Program-made: the position numbers and the translations under genes
Notes under the pieces: generated by a model
The model's input: the letters and a program-made list of their open reading frames with translations, nothing else
The model's database searches: none
Told to the model about the DNA's origin: nothing
Assembly (NCBI GenBank): GCA_024696005.1
Contig: JAILHF010000054.1
Span: 51,732 to 115,731, forward strand
Origin: Lachnospiraceae bacterium
GTDB lineage: Bacteria; Bacillota; Clostridia; Lachnospirales; Lachnospiraceae
Direction of reading: 5' to 3'
Length of the DNA stretch: 64,000 nucleotides
In this document: positions 52,004 through 60,739 of the stretch, one piece after another
Layout: each line of letters opens with the position of its first letter
How positions within the stretch are numbered: the first letter of the stretch is position 1

Positions 52004-54388
52004 ATGTTTGAGTTCATAGAAAAGCATCAGCTGAATATGATGTTGGCCCTGTGCGCGATCTGCTGCTTCATGACCCTCATGCTCATCATCACCAGGTTCC
52101 TTCCGAAAAGGAAAAAGACCTGCCTGATCGTGATGCAGATCGTCGCGGCCCTGCTGGTGGGCTTCGACCGCCTTTCCTATCTCTACAGGGGGCAGGATGG
52201 AGCCCTTGCTTTTCACATGGTCCGCATCTCCAATTTCATGATCTTTCTCATGACTCTCGGGATCGTGTTCAGCTTCAATTTCTTTCTCGAAGACATGATC
52301 ATGAACGAGCTGAAGGCCGAGAAATGCCCGAAACGCCTGCACTTTGTCACCATCGCCTGCATCATCGGCATCATCCTGCTGATCATCTCGCATTTCAACG
52401 GCTTCTATTACTATTTCGATGCGGAGAACAATTACCGGCGCGGGAAGGGCTTTCTGCTCAGCTATGTCATTCCCGTGGTCTGCCCCCTGATACAGTATTC
52501 GGTGATCCTCCATTACCGCAAACGCCTGACGCGCTTTATCAACATCGCGCTCACGCTCTACATCCTCATTCCGCTCGTCTTCGGCATCATCCAGGTGAAG
52601 GCCTACGGCATTTCAATCATCAACATCTCACTGGCGGTGGTTTCGGTTTCCCTCTACATCTTCACCTACCTGGACATCAATGACCGCGTGGTGCGCCTGC
52701 ATAAAAAAGAAACGGAAGGCCTGATGGAAGAAAGCAGCAGCATGCACCGCCTGTTCAGCCAGACCGCCACTGCGTTCGTGACCGCAGCGGAACAGAAGGA
52801 TCCCGTATCTCAGGGCCGTTCCGAAAAAGTGGCGGAATTCGCAAAGATGATCGCCACGGCATGCGGAAAGAACAAAGAGGAATGCGAAGAGGTGTACTAC
52901 GCCGCCCTGCTCCACGATGTGGGAAAGATCGCCCTTCCCGACGATCTGATCGGAAAAGACGAAGACCTGAGCCCGGAAGAGGAAGAGCTGCTTGCGCAGA
53001 AACCGCTGATCAGCAGCAAGATCCTCTCCGGCATCACCGAATACCCCTATCTTGCCGATGCCGCGCACTACAGCGGCGAGCACTATGACGGCAGCGGCCT
53101 TCCCGACGGACGCAAGGGCAAAGACATCCCCGAGATCGCAAGGATCGTTGCGGTCGCCGATGCCTATGTCGACATGTCAAGCCGCAACAAATACCGCGAC
53201 GCGATCCCCGACATGATGATACGCGAGGAATTCATCAAGGAATCGGGCGGCCGTTTCGATCCCGCCCTGGTGGACATCGTTGTGGCCTATCTGGACAAAA
53301 AGGAAAGAGAAAAGCCGCAAAAGGACCTCGACAAGCTGGAGAAGGAGCTGGTCTGCGGTAAATACCGGGAACGCATCACCCTGGGTATCCCCGTCGTCCG
53401 GAGCCGGACAAGGATACGCTTCAGCGCCACACCCATCAAGACCGGCGAGGGCACATTCAGCGCGCCTTCCGTGATCCTCTTCGACTCCTTTGACAAGAGG
53501 GTGCACAACAACCGGAAAGCCATCGAAGCTTACCACTACCTGGAATATGCCGAGTTCTGGTTTGACGGCCACAGCGTGGCGACCAACGTGCAGAACCTGG
53601 AGAAGCACGAAAGCGAAGCTGCTTCCGGCGAAAAGGACAAGGCAAAGAAAAAGGACAGCGATCCTGGCTCCTATCTGATCAACGCCATGCGCTACGAGGA
53701 TCACGTGCTGATCCGGATGGAGAACAACGGCCAGAAGGCGGAATGGATCATCGCCCTGCCCGACAGTTCCAAATCCTCGTACATCGCGCTCACCGGGGAA
53801 AACTGCCGGATCAGCGACATCCGCCAGGAGACCGTAAAGGAAAAAGTGCGGGAAGAAGACATCCCGCGCATCGCCGACAGCGTGAGCTATATCCAGCGCA
53901 TCGAATCGGACCTGCCGAACGTGCAGATCGACCGCACGCGTTCCGCCGCCACCGAAGGCGTTCCGCTGAAGGATGTGGTGCGCCTGCGCTTCCATTCATT
54001 GACACTGCCCACGGCCAACCTGGTGTGGCACTGCCCCTATGTCGTGATCTATTCCTCGGCGGATAAGATGATGAACGGCAAGGATTACCGTGAATACGCG
54101 CTGATCAAGCTCAACGGCGAAAAAGAAGGCAGCGATGAATACGCGACCAATGTATTTACGATGAAAAGAAGCGATGATTTCGGGGGCTGGGAAAGCTGGA
54201 AGACCGTATGCAAGGAAGGCATGGAATGCGAGATCCGGCTGCGCCGGAAAGGAAACCGCATCAGCTTCTACAGCAGCAATCAGGGGATCACGATCGAGAA
54301 CACGACCACGATCAAGGAAGATCCGGAAAATGTTTACGTCGCGATCACCGGAGATCAGGTCGCGATCACGGACATACGCCTGCTGTAA
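52004..54388 (+). CDS. Membrane protein with degenerate HD-GYP domain and tandem C-terminal repeats
   Basis: A 794-residue paralog of the protein at 14308-16662. Residues 1-225 hold about seven membrane helices. The HD-GYP domain (about 245-430) retains LLHDVGKIALP but differs from its paralog at the other ligand sites: HGHS is QGRS, LHP is QKP, YHHERYDG is YSGEHYDG, GYP is GLP and ADAYDAM is ADAYVDM. Catalysis is therefore unlikely. The C-terminal 350 residues repeat the same twin unit (YIALTGENCRISDI, YVAITGDQVAITDI, with WHCPYVVIY). Fourth gene of the signalling cluster; probably a c-di-GMP or phospho-signal receptor. Confidence 0.85.
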   Translation: MFEFIEKHQLNMMLALCAICCFMTLMLIITRFLPKRKKTCLIVMQIVAALLVGFDRLSYLYRGQDGALAFHMVRISNFMIFLMTLGIVFSFNFFLEDMIMNELKAEKCPKRLHFVTIACIIGIILLIISHFNGFYYYFDAENNYRRGKGFLLSYVIPVVCPLIQYSVILHYRKRLTRFINIALTLYILIPLVFGIIQVKAYGISIINISLAVVSVSLYIFTYLDINDRVVRLHKKETEGLMEESSSMHRLFSQTATAFVTAAEQKDPVSQGRSEKVAEFAKMIATACGKNKEECEEVYYAALLHDVGKIALPDDLIGKDEDLSPEEEELLAQKPLISSKILSGITEYPYLADAAHYSGEHYDGSGLPDGRKGKDIPEIARIVAVADAYVDMSSRNKYRDAIPDMMIREEFIKESGGRFDPALVDIVVAYLDKKEREKPQKDLDKLEKELVCGKYRERITLGIPVVRSRTRIRFSATPIKTGEGTFSAPSVILFDSFDKRVHNNRKAIEAYHYLEYAEFWFDGHSVATNVQNLEKHESEAASGEKDKAKKKDSDPGSYLINAMRYEDHVLIRMENNGQKAEWIIALPDSSKSSYIALTGENCRISDIRQETVKEKVREEDIPRIADSVSYIQRIESDLPNVQIDRTRSAATEGVPLKDVVRLRFHSLTLPTANLVWHCPYVVIYSSADKMMNGKDYREYALIKLNGEKEGSDEYATNVFTMKRSDDFGGWESWKTVCKEGMECEIRLRRKGNRISFYSSNQGITIENTTTIKEDPENVYVAITGDQVAITDIRLL

Positions 54389-54435
54389 GCCCGCTGCCGG
54401 AATCCTTCGAAGAACACACACATCCGTCAAGTCAG

Positions 54436-54472
54436 AAAAAAGGCCCGCGGCCATGAAGCGGCGTGCGTGGCC
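54436..54472 (-). terminator. Probable terminator of dtd
   Basis: GGCC-CGC (54442-54448) pairs with GCG-t-GGCC (54465-54472) with one bulged base; six T follow on the minus strand. Confidence 0.5.
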
Positions 54473-54480
54473 CGCTTCGC

Positions 54481-54915
54481 TCAAACATCCAGCACGATCG
54501 TGACAGGTCCGTCGTTGACCGATCCCACCTTCATGTCGGCACCGAAACGTCCGGTTTCCACCTGAAAGCCTCTGGCCCTGCACTCGGCCACGACCCGTTC
54601 GTACAAAGGCTCGGATACCTCCGGCCTGGCCGCAGCGGTAAAGCCCGGCCGCCTGGAGCTGCAATCGGCGTACAGTGTAAACTGGCTCACGATCAGAAGC
54701 TCCGCCCCCGCATCTGCCGGCGAGATGTTCATCTTGCCGTTTTCATCCTCAAAAATGCGAAGACCGCAGATCTTGTCCGCGATCTTTACCGCCTGTGCCT
54801 CGCTGTCATCGACATGCACACCCAAAAGGACCAGAAAGCCTTTTCCGATCTGTGCGACGCACGTTCCGTCTATGGTCACCGATGCCGAAAGCACCCTTGT
54901 CAGAACCGCTCTCAT
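54481..54915 (-). CDS. dtd: D-aminoacyl-tRNA deacylase
   Basis: A 144-residue cytosolic enzyme that hydrolyses D-amino acids (and glycine) from mischarged tRNA. The catalytic SQFTLYAD and the Gly-cis-Pro motif [10 protein letters not shown] are intact, and the N-terminus ([17 protein letters not shown]) and length are standard. GGAG precedes the ATG. A 39-codon open frame upstream ends in an ATGA overlap with this start, which would allow translational coupling if it is real. Confidence 0.97.
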   Translation of the reverse strand: MRAVLTRVLSASVTIDGTCVAQIGKGFLVLLGVHVDDSEAQAVKIADKICGLRIFEDENGKMNISPADAGAELLIVSQFTLYADCSSRRPGFTAAARPEVSEPLYERVVAECRARGFQVETGRFGADMKVGSVNDGPVTIVLDV

Positions 54916-55031
54916 AGTTCTCTCCTCACTCCCGGGGCCGGATCGTCACTACGCTTTGTTACTGTCCCCGTCCTGTACGAGTCGTAGATATATTCCCTGA
55001 AACGGATCAGGGAATCCTTTATTCTCTTCAC
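54912..55031 (-). CDS. Possible small open frame coupled to dtd
   Basis: A 39-codon frame starting with GTG at 55031 ([20 protein letters not shown]...), preceded by GAGAGAGG and ending in TGA that overlaps the dtd ATG. The product would be basic and amphipathic. It may be a coupling leader, a remnant of a longer gene, or chance. No homology is recognised. Confidence 0.3.
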   Translation of the reverse strand: MKRIKDSLIRFREYIYDSYRTGTVTKRSDDPAPGVRREL

Positions 55032-55087
55032 CGTCGGTCCTCTCTCATCCTCACTTTGCCATCATTCCGCGGTGTGTCAGCAGTTTC

Positions 55088-56506
55088 TTACAGCCTCTTG
55101 CTCAGTTCATCCGTTGCTCCGCTCACATCCGGAACATCGTTTTCAAAATGAATTTCGATCACCATGTAACCCGTCGCATCCGTGCGCAGCTCGCCGATCG
55201 CAACGGCGCGGTCCCCCGCGTCACCCACACCGGAATGCAGACGGATGTTGATCCCGTCAGGCACGGCCACGGAAACATAGTGTCCTCCGAATAACCATTC
55301 CTCTTCGTCATTGTAGTAATTCCAGTTTCCCCGGCTGTCAAAATCGATATACGATCCCTTGTGGAAGGACCACTTCCCGACCAGTTCGGGCTCGAAGAAA
55401 AGCTCCCCTTTGAGGTATTCGAGGGAATCCTCCGTTGTCATCGCGATCATGTCATCGCCGACCTGCTCGATGCTCACGCGCTTCCCACTCTTATCACCCG
55501 TGGCGATCAGCTCGTATTCATCGGTCCCGGTCTTTTTCCAGGTGCCGGAGAGACCTTTCTCCGTGGTGCTCATCGGCGTGAAGGGCGTTTCCACGGCAAG
55601 CCAGGTCCCGTCCTCAAAGATCTCGTAGCCAAGGTAGCTCATGTTCACATAGCTCGGCAGAGACCAGTAACCTGCGATCGAGGTATCCAGCTGCGTCGAA
55701 GAGGAACCTGCCGCAGAAGCCGACGGGAAGGGATCCCAGTCCAGGGTCTCTTTCACTTCCGGCTGTTCAAATGCCCTGTCCATCTCCGCACTGTCCAGCT
55801 TCTCACTGGAGGCGACATCGCTTTCCCCGGTCTTGTTGCGGTACGCCTCGATCACGCCGTTCACCTCAGCCGTGAAGCAATAATCATCCCAGACCGGCTC
55901 CGTCCCGTCCTCACTCAAATGGAGGTAGCCGACATAGGTGTATGCCGCGCCGCCCGAACCCAGATAGTAGAACGCGTTGTTCCCCAGCCATCTGTAAGAG
56001 CTTCTGCTCCAGCCATCCAGAACGCAGACCGGCTTTCCGTCCCTGCACGTATAAACGGCGTAGAGATAGCTGCCTGCCGTCATCCCCTCGATGCCCATGT
56101 CTTCCCCGATCAGAAGCTCGGGCACGCCGTCACCGCTCACATCCCTGATGGTGTAACGAAGACGTGCACTGTTCCCGTATGATATATTCTCCATGATACC
56201 GCTGTGGGGATATTGATAAGTCTTATCAAAGTCGATCCCGTCCCGGACCATGCCGTCGATCTCGTCGACCACAGGTGCATAGACCTCGCTGTAATCCACC
56301 TCCGGTTCGGTCTTGGACGTGGGCTCGGCGCTTTCGGTGGGTTCTGCTTCCGTGGGCGTTGCTTCCGCTTCCGTCTCTTCCTGATCGTCTTCAAACTCGC
56401 CCCGTCCGCTGCCGCTGTTTCCGCTCTCGCAGCCGCTCAGCGAAAGACCGATCACGGCCGTGAGCACCAGACCGAGTCCTTTCAACAGACGCATTCTCTT
56501 TTTCAT
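55088..56506 (-). CDS. Putative lipoprotein of unknown function
   Basis: A 472-residue surface lipoprotein: lipobox LSGC at Cys26, Glu/Thr/Pro linker (about 27-70), then a domain with RYTIRDVSGDGVPELLIGED, an Asp-rich VCBS-like loop, and Tyr/Gly-rich strands (NNAFYYLGSGGAAYTYVGYL). Two C-terminal beta units (GYEIFEDGTWLAVE with GTWKKTGTDEYEL; LVGKWSFHKGSYIDF) look like paired lipocalin-like barrels. Such proteins are common in Lachnospiraceae and unassigned. AGGAGG precedes the ATG; there is a near-consensus promoter. Confidence 0.75.
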   Translation of the reverse strand: MKKRMRLLKGLGLVLTAVIGLSLSGCESGNSGSGRGEFEDDQEETEAEATPTEAEPTESAEPTSKTEPEVDYSEVYAPVVDEIDGMVRDGIDFDKTYQYPHSGIMENISYGNSARLRYTIRDVSGDGVPELLIGEDMGIEGMTAGSYLYAVYTCRDGKPVCVLDGWSRSSYRWLGNNAFYYLGSGGAAYTYVGYLHLSEDGTEPVWDDYCFTAEVNGVIEAYRNKTGESDVASSEKLDSAEMDRAFEQPEVKETLDWDPFPSASAAGSSSTQLDTSIAGYWSLPSYVNMSYLGYEIFEDGTWLAVETPFTPMSTTEKGLSGTWKKTGTDEYELIATGDKSGKRVSIEQVGDDMIAMTTEDSLEYLKGELFFEPELVGKWSFHKGSYIDFDSRGNWNYYNDEEEWLFGGHYVSVAVPDGINIRLHSGVGDAGDRAVAIGELRTDATGYMVIEIHFENDVPDVSGATDELSKRL

Positions 56507-56568
56507 AGATCTCTCCTCCTTTTGGGGATACGACTTGCCGCATCCGTTCCAAACAAAAATCGGCTAAT

Positions 56569-56597
56569 AGTATATCATATTATCCTATCCCTGTAAA
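56569..56597 (-). promoter_or_regulatory. Promoter of the 55088-56506 lipoprotein gene
   Basis: TTTACA (56592-56597), 17-base spacer, TATACT (56569-56574) on the minus strand. Confidence 0.75.
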
Positions 56598-56650
56598 ATC
56601 GGCCATTTATCCGCCGGCCCCCGAAAAAGCAGTTTTGCGGCTTCTGCCTG

Positions 56651-58864
56651 TCAGATCACATAGGTGTTCTTCCCGTTTCCCTTTGCGGCATACAGCTTGC
56701 CGTCAGCCTCCATATACAGCGTATTGAACTCCGCAAGCCTGTCGGGATCGCCGTTGATCGCAACACCTACGGACAGGGTACATTTGATCTCACTGTCTTC
56801 GAAATGTTTCGCAAACTCCCGCATGATCTGCTTTATCAGCTCTTCGATCTCCGTCCGCCCGCTCATCCCCCTCAGATAGAACATGAACTCATCCCCGCCT
56901 ATCCTGCAGGGATACAGCTTCTCCTCGGGGTAGGCCTGCAATATCTTTGCATACGAGACCAGAACATAGTCGCCCCGCTTATGACCATAGGTATCGTTTA
57001 CCGCCTTAAAGTTATCCATATCGGACATCACCAGTGTCCCCGGGACCTTATTTCTTATCTCCTCTTTCACAAGGCTTTCAAAATACCTTCTGTTGTACAG
57101 ACCGGTCAGGCCGTCGTGATTTGCTTTATGTTCTGCTTCATTCAGCATCTCCCTGTGCTCTGTGGCATCCAGGATCCATATCGTATGCCCCTGGATATAG
57201 CTGCGGTGCTTTATCTCCTCGACCTTCACCTCGTAAAGCCTGCCTTCCGATCTGAGCTCGGTAAGCTTTCCTCTTAAGATATTCTGTATCGTCTCATTCT
57301 TAGCGGCATTCATATCCGTAAGCTCCCCTGCTCCGATGATATCATTCGCAACGGCATTGGAGAAAGTCACGATATCCCTGTCGTCTATGATGACAACGCC
57401 CTCACCTGCCTTAGCCAGCGCACTTTCGCTTACGATGGCCACGGAATCCAGTGTTCCGTACAGGTAGAAACACAAAGTCAGGCAGATCGATACTCCCACC
57501 ACCCCTACAACAGGCACCTCGTAGCCTCCCGTGATCCCCGTGAGCGTGATGGCATAAGGGATCCAGATAAACATGCAGCCCGCAAAAAGGACAGCCACCC
57601 TTTTCTTTTCGATCAACGTCCCCTTCAGCAGACTGTTGATCATGATAAAGAACATTTCCGCGATCACTACGGCAATGTATCCCACCGAGATATAGTAGCC
57701 CGTGCCGTGTACATACTGCGCCCGGGTATATCCCTCAAAGCTGGTAAGTATGATATCCGAGTAAAAGAAATGGGTCCGGGGAGAGGATATGATCGAAAAG
57801 ACCAGCACAAACGCCAGGACCACATGGGCGATGTAGACGAACAGGGGTATCTTTATATGTCCGCATTCCGAGGTGAAGAGCAGGAACGCCACCAGCAGCG
57901 GCAGCTCGCCAAAATACTCGATCGCCGCAGCCATATAAAAGGTTTCTGTCGCCGTGGCTGTGATCTCGACTATAAAACCTATGATATAAAAGCTTTCCAT
58001 CACAAGGAACATGATGATGGCGGCCTGCATCCTGCTTGCTTTAGCCCTGAATACCATAACGAGCATGATGCAGACGATAAGAAGACATACGACATGCAGG
58101 CCCAGATAGATATCATGATGTGAGATATCTCCGCTCATCAGATACTTCAAAAGGGCCAGCAGCAGCATATGCACGGGATAGAAAACGTAAAAGAAATATC
58201 TTCCGAAGGGCGACTTTCCCTTCCCTCCGTCATACCTTGCCAGAACAGGCAAAGCCAGCATAAAGCCCAGCAGATATCCTCTGTCATACCAGGCCCAGTC
58301 ATAGGGCGCAAAGTGCAGTCTTTGGTTGATCCCCGCCAGGATGCTGACCACTACGACGGTCAGGAGATTGGCTGCCACAAACCATTTTGCCTTGTCTTTA
58401 AAAGTCTTTCCGTAATAGAACGCGAGTGTAAAGAGCTCCGGTGTGAAAGGCCAGCCTCCGATGACGGCGCTCACGCCGAACAGGATAACGGTGAGCACCA
58501 CCTTCATCCATTTCTTCAAGCTCCCGTGTTCAAGCACGGTAAGGATGAGGATGCTCAGCAGATGATCGAAAATGATGTTCTGTCTGAAGCCGTACTCCTC
58601 ACTGAAAAAAATGTAAAACGGAACGACGGATATCACCGCAAAGCACGCGATCCTGTTGATATATCGGTATAGATTGCGTGTTTTTCTGTACCCTTCCGCG
58701 ATAAAGAAGCACATGATGGGAATGGTCAGACGTCCCGCAACATGCATTATCTGCCCGGGCACCGTCCAGAAATCGACAAAGGCCCAGGCCAAGTGATCGA
58801 TCAGCATCGCCGCCACAGCGATCAGCTGCAGCTGTGATTTGTTGAAACCCTTCTTTCCTTCCAT
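56651..58864 (-). CDS. TraX-7TM-PAS-GGDEF fusion: membrane acyltransferase-like diguanylate cyclase
   Basis: A 737-residue protein with an unusual domain order. Residues 1-250 match the TraX family of membrane acetyltransferases (QLIAVAAMLIDHLAWAF, GRLTIPIMCFFIAEGYRKTRN, LFTLAFYYG, FYVFYPVHMLLLAL). Residues about 255-485 are a second seven-helix unit like the N-terminal 7TM sensor of histidine kinases (YFGELPLLVAFLLFTSECG). A PAS domain (about 490-565) precedes a GGDEF domain (about 575-737) with HDGLTGLYNRRYFE and RIGGDEF intact near 654. The inhibitory RxxD site is absent before GGDEF. AGGAGG precedes the ATG. It should make c-di-GMP; the TraX activity is untested. Confidence 0.88.
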   Translation of the reverse strand: MEGKKGFNKSQLQLIAVAAMLIDHLAWAFVDFWTVPGQIMHVAGRLTIPIMCFFIAEGYRKTRNLYRYINRIACFAVISVVPFYIFFSEEYGFRQNIIFDHLLSILILTVLEHGSLKKWMKVVLTVILFGVSAVIGGWPFTPELFTLAFYYGKTFKDKAKWFVAANLLTVVVVSILAGINQRLHFAPYDWAWYDRGYLLGFMLALPVLARYDGGKGKSPFGRYFFYVFYPVHMLLLALLKYLMSGDISHHDIYLGLHVVCLLIVCIMLVMVFRAKASRMQAAIIMFLVMESFYIIGFIVEITATATETFYMAAAIEYFGELPLLVAFLLFTSECGHIKIPLFVYIAHVVLAFVLVFSIISSPRTHFFYSDIILTSFEGYTRAQYVHGTGYYISVGYIAVVIAEMFFIMINSLLKGTLIEKKRVAVLFAGCMFIWIPYAITLTGITGGYEVPVVGVVGVSICLTLCFYLYGTLDSVAIVSESALAKAGEGVVIIDDRDIVTFSNAVANDIIGAGELTDMNAAKNETIQNILRGKLTELRSEGRLYEVKVEEIKHRSYIQGHTIWILDATEHREMLNEAEHKANHDGLTGLYNRRYFESLVKEEIRNKVPGTLVMSDMDNFKAVNDTYGHKRGDYVLVSYAKILQAYPEEKLYPCRIGGDEFMFYLRGMSGRTEIEELIKQIMREFAKHFEDSEIKCTLSVGVAINGDPDRLAEFNTLYMEADGKLYAAKGNGKNTYVI

Positions 58865-58934
58865 ACCGCCTCCTATAGATCATTCCCATACGTTCAGCGT
58901 ATACGGTCGTTCAACGTTTTTCACCGGTTTTTTG

Positions 58935-59046
58935 CTAAACGCAAAGAGCTTTCTCATACAGCCGGTCCGCACCGCCTCCGTAGTTCACGATATCCTTCAC
59001 ATAATGGTATCCGTACTTTTCATAAAGCCCCGTATACTCACCCCTT
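58935..59046 (-). pseudogene. C-terminal remnant of a GNAT acetyltransferase
   Basis: In the frame ending with TAG at 58935-58937 the sequence reads EYTGLYEKYGYHYVKDIVNY then GGGADRLYEKALCV, the classic last strand-helix of GNAT enzymes (LYEKYGY). The frame is closed by an in-frame stop just upstream, within the end of the MATE gene. Only about 35 codons survive, on the same strand and overlapping the MATE stop by a few bases. Confidence 0.65.
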
Positions 59047-60411
59047 CATTTCCATATTGTCTCTTGTTATGTTCTTTATCCAGTCCGCCTTAAAGTAGTG
59101 GTGGATGGCGAACGGCATCTTGGCGAACTCGTCCGTACACATGAGGATGTAGACCACGATGGGCGACAGCTTCAGCACAAAAGCACTGATCAGGCCCAGA
59201 GGTACCGCAAAGCCCCACATACAGATGATATCCAGGACCATACCGTATTTCGAATCCCCGCCGCAGCGGAACAAGGATGCGATGAGCACGGTATTGACGA
59301 TCTGTCCCATCTGATACGCGATATTGACATAGAGCATGATGCGCAGGTATCCCGCTGCCGTATCCGTGATCTTGACCAGTCCCGGGATAAAGGGACTTGC
59401 CGCAAAGAGCACCAGCCCGGCGATGATCCCCGAAAAGATCGTGACCCTGAGTATGGAAGACGCGTCCGCCTTTGCCTCCTTCAACCGGTTCTCGCCGATC
59501 TCCTTCCCCAGCATGATGGATGCCGCAGCCGATATACCGAAACCCACCACTGTTACCATATCCCTTGCCACCGAAACGATGGAATTGGCGGCCACGATAT
59601 CGGAACCCAGATGCCCCATGATGATGGAATTCATATTAAAAGCCAGTCCCCACATGGCATCATTGATAAAGGCCGGCAGGGAATACTTCAGAAAATCCTT
59701 CACCAGCGCCCGGGGAATGCGAAACATCTCGATCACATTCCGCGGGATCAGTTTCTGCCGGACGAAATCCACGATGCATACTGCCAACCCCACGCCCCAG
59801 GATATAGAGGTTGCCAGCGCAGCTCCGGCGATACCCATCTGCGGAAAAGCCCCGGGACCGAATATGAGCAGGTAGTTCAGTATCACGTTCAGTATCAGCG
59901 TTGCCGCAGACAATACTGCTGAAAACAGCACACGCTCGCAGCTCTTGAGAATCGTAAGATAGGGCTGGACGATCCCCAAGAATATATAGGAGAGCGCAAC
60001 ATATCTCAGATACACCGCTCCCGCCTCGATCAGCTCCGGCTGGTCCGTCCAGATCCGGATCACATGGTAGGGCAGAAAGAACGCCAGTCCCGCCACGATC
60101 ATCGTTACCAGAAGCGATATGACCAACCCGATACCCAGGATCCTGGAAATGACTTTCATCTCCCGTTTCCCCCAGTATTGCGAGGCAAGTATGGTCAGCG
60201 CCGAATTCAGACCGAAGAACAGGACATTCAGAAGGAACATCACCTGTCCCGCCAGTCCGGCGGCCGAGATGGAGGTCTGATCCACACGGCCCAGCATGAC
60301 CACATCCGCCATGCCGACTGCAGAAGCTATGAGATTCTGGACCACGATGGGCATCACCAGGACAAAGAGTTCCTTATAGAAGCCTTTTCTGGCCGCCAGT
60401 ATGTTTTTCAT
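59038..60411 (-). CDS. MATE-family multidrug efflux pump
   Basis: A 457-residue cation-coupled exporter with about 12 helices in two related halves. Family landmarks are the N-terminal ELFVLVMPIVVQNLIASAVG, ADVVMLGRVDQTSISAAGLA, SQYWGKRE and, in the second half, AFNMNSIIMGHLGSDIVAANS. AGGA lies just before the ATG. The gene follows a 32-codon leader frame whose stop is one base from the ATG, and it has a strong promoter with an overlapping palindrome, which points to tight, inducible control. The substrate is not evident. Confidence 0.93.
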   Translation of the reverse strand: MKNILAARKGFYKELFVLVMPIVVQNLIASAVGMADVVMLGRVDQTSISAAGLAGQVMFLLNVLFFGLNSALTILASQYWGKREMKVISRILGIGLVISLLVTMIVAGLAFFLPYHVIRIWTDQPELIEAGAVYLRYVALSYIFLGIVQPYLTILKSCERVLFSAVLSAATLILNVILNYLLIFGPGAFPQMGIAGAALATSISWGVGLAVCIVDFVRQKLIPRNVIEMFRIPRALVKDFLKYSLPAFINDAMWGLAFNMNSIIMGHLGSDIVAANSIVSVARDMVTVVGFGISAAASIMLGKEIGENRLKEAKADASSILRVTIFSGIIAGLVLFAASPFIPGLVKITDTAAGYLRIMLYVNIAYQMGQIVNTVLIASLFRCGGDSKYGMVLDIICMWGFAVPLGLISAFVLKLSPIVVYILMCTDEFAKMPFAIHHYFKADWIKNITRDNMEMKG

Positions 60412-60412
60412 T

Positions 60413-60511
60413 TTATCCTACGATCCCCTTGCAGTTCCAGCGTACTATGGTCTTATACCCCGGTTTGGCATACCACCGATCCTCAAAAGTATAATGGATA
60501 TAACTGTTCAT
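60413..60511 (-). CDS. Possible 32-codon leader peptide of the MATE gene
   Basis: Starts with ATG at 60511 and reads MNSYIHYTFEDRWYAKPGYK followed by a Trp/Cys-containing end. Its TAA is separated from the MATE ATG by one base. Rich in Tyr and Trp. It could be a regulatory leader, the relic of another gene, or chance; the GGAG site is 12 bases away, which is long. Confidence 0.35.
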   Translation of the reverse strand: MNSYIHYTFEDRWYAKPGYKTIVRWNCKGIVG

Positions 60512-60535
60512 TCATGTTCTTTCTCCGCAAAAATA

Positions 60536-60561
60536 GTCTGTTTCACGTACGTAAAACAGAC
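60536..60561 (-). promoter_or_regulatory. 26-bp palindromic operator in the MATE promoter
   Basis: Arms GTCTGTTT (60536-60543) and AAACAGAC (60554-60561) flank a central ACGTACGT, itself a perfect palindrome; only one pair (60544/60553) is mismatched. It overlaps the -10 box and start region. Size and symmetry suit a TetR- or MarR-type repressor not encoded in this window. Confidence 0.75.
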
Positions 60562-60587
60562 ATAGCACATGTGCAAAGGGATTGCAA
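60559..60587 (-). promoter_or_regulatory. Promoter of the MATE gene
   Basis: TTGCAA (60582-60587), 17-base spacer, TATGTC (60559-60564) on the minus strand. The spacer contains the 10-bp palindrome GCACATGTGC (60565-60574). Confidence 0.65.
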
Positions 60588-60609
60588 GCACTATTTATCC
60601 GCATTTCCC

Positions 60610-60641
60610 CCAAAAAATGAGCGGTCCGAAGACCGCTCATT
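60610..60641 (-). terminator. Terminator downstream of glutathione peroxidase
   Basis: AATGAGCGGTC/GACCGCTCATT perfect 11-bp stem with loop CGAA, then a run of T on the minus strand, about 100 bases after the gene stop. The interval 60642-60739 shows no gene. Confidence 0.9.
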
Positions 60642-60739
60642 AGCGCATATTGACGATAGGGACAGGCCCGGGCCGGCCGGGGAGCCGGCCACACGGCTCA
60701 GAACGAGGGGGGGATGTCTGAATGCCGGGCCCTGCCATA

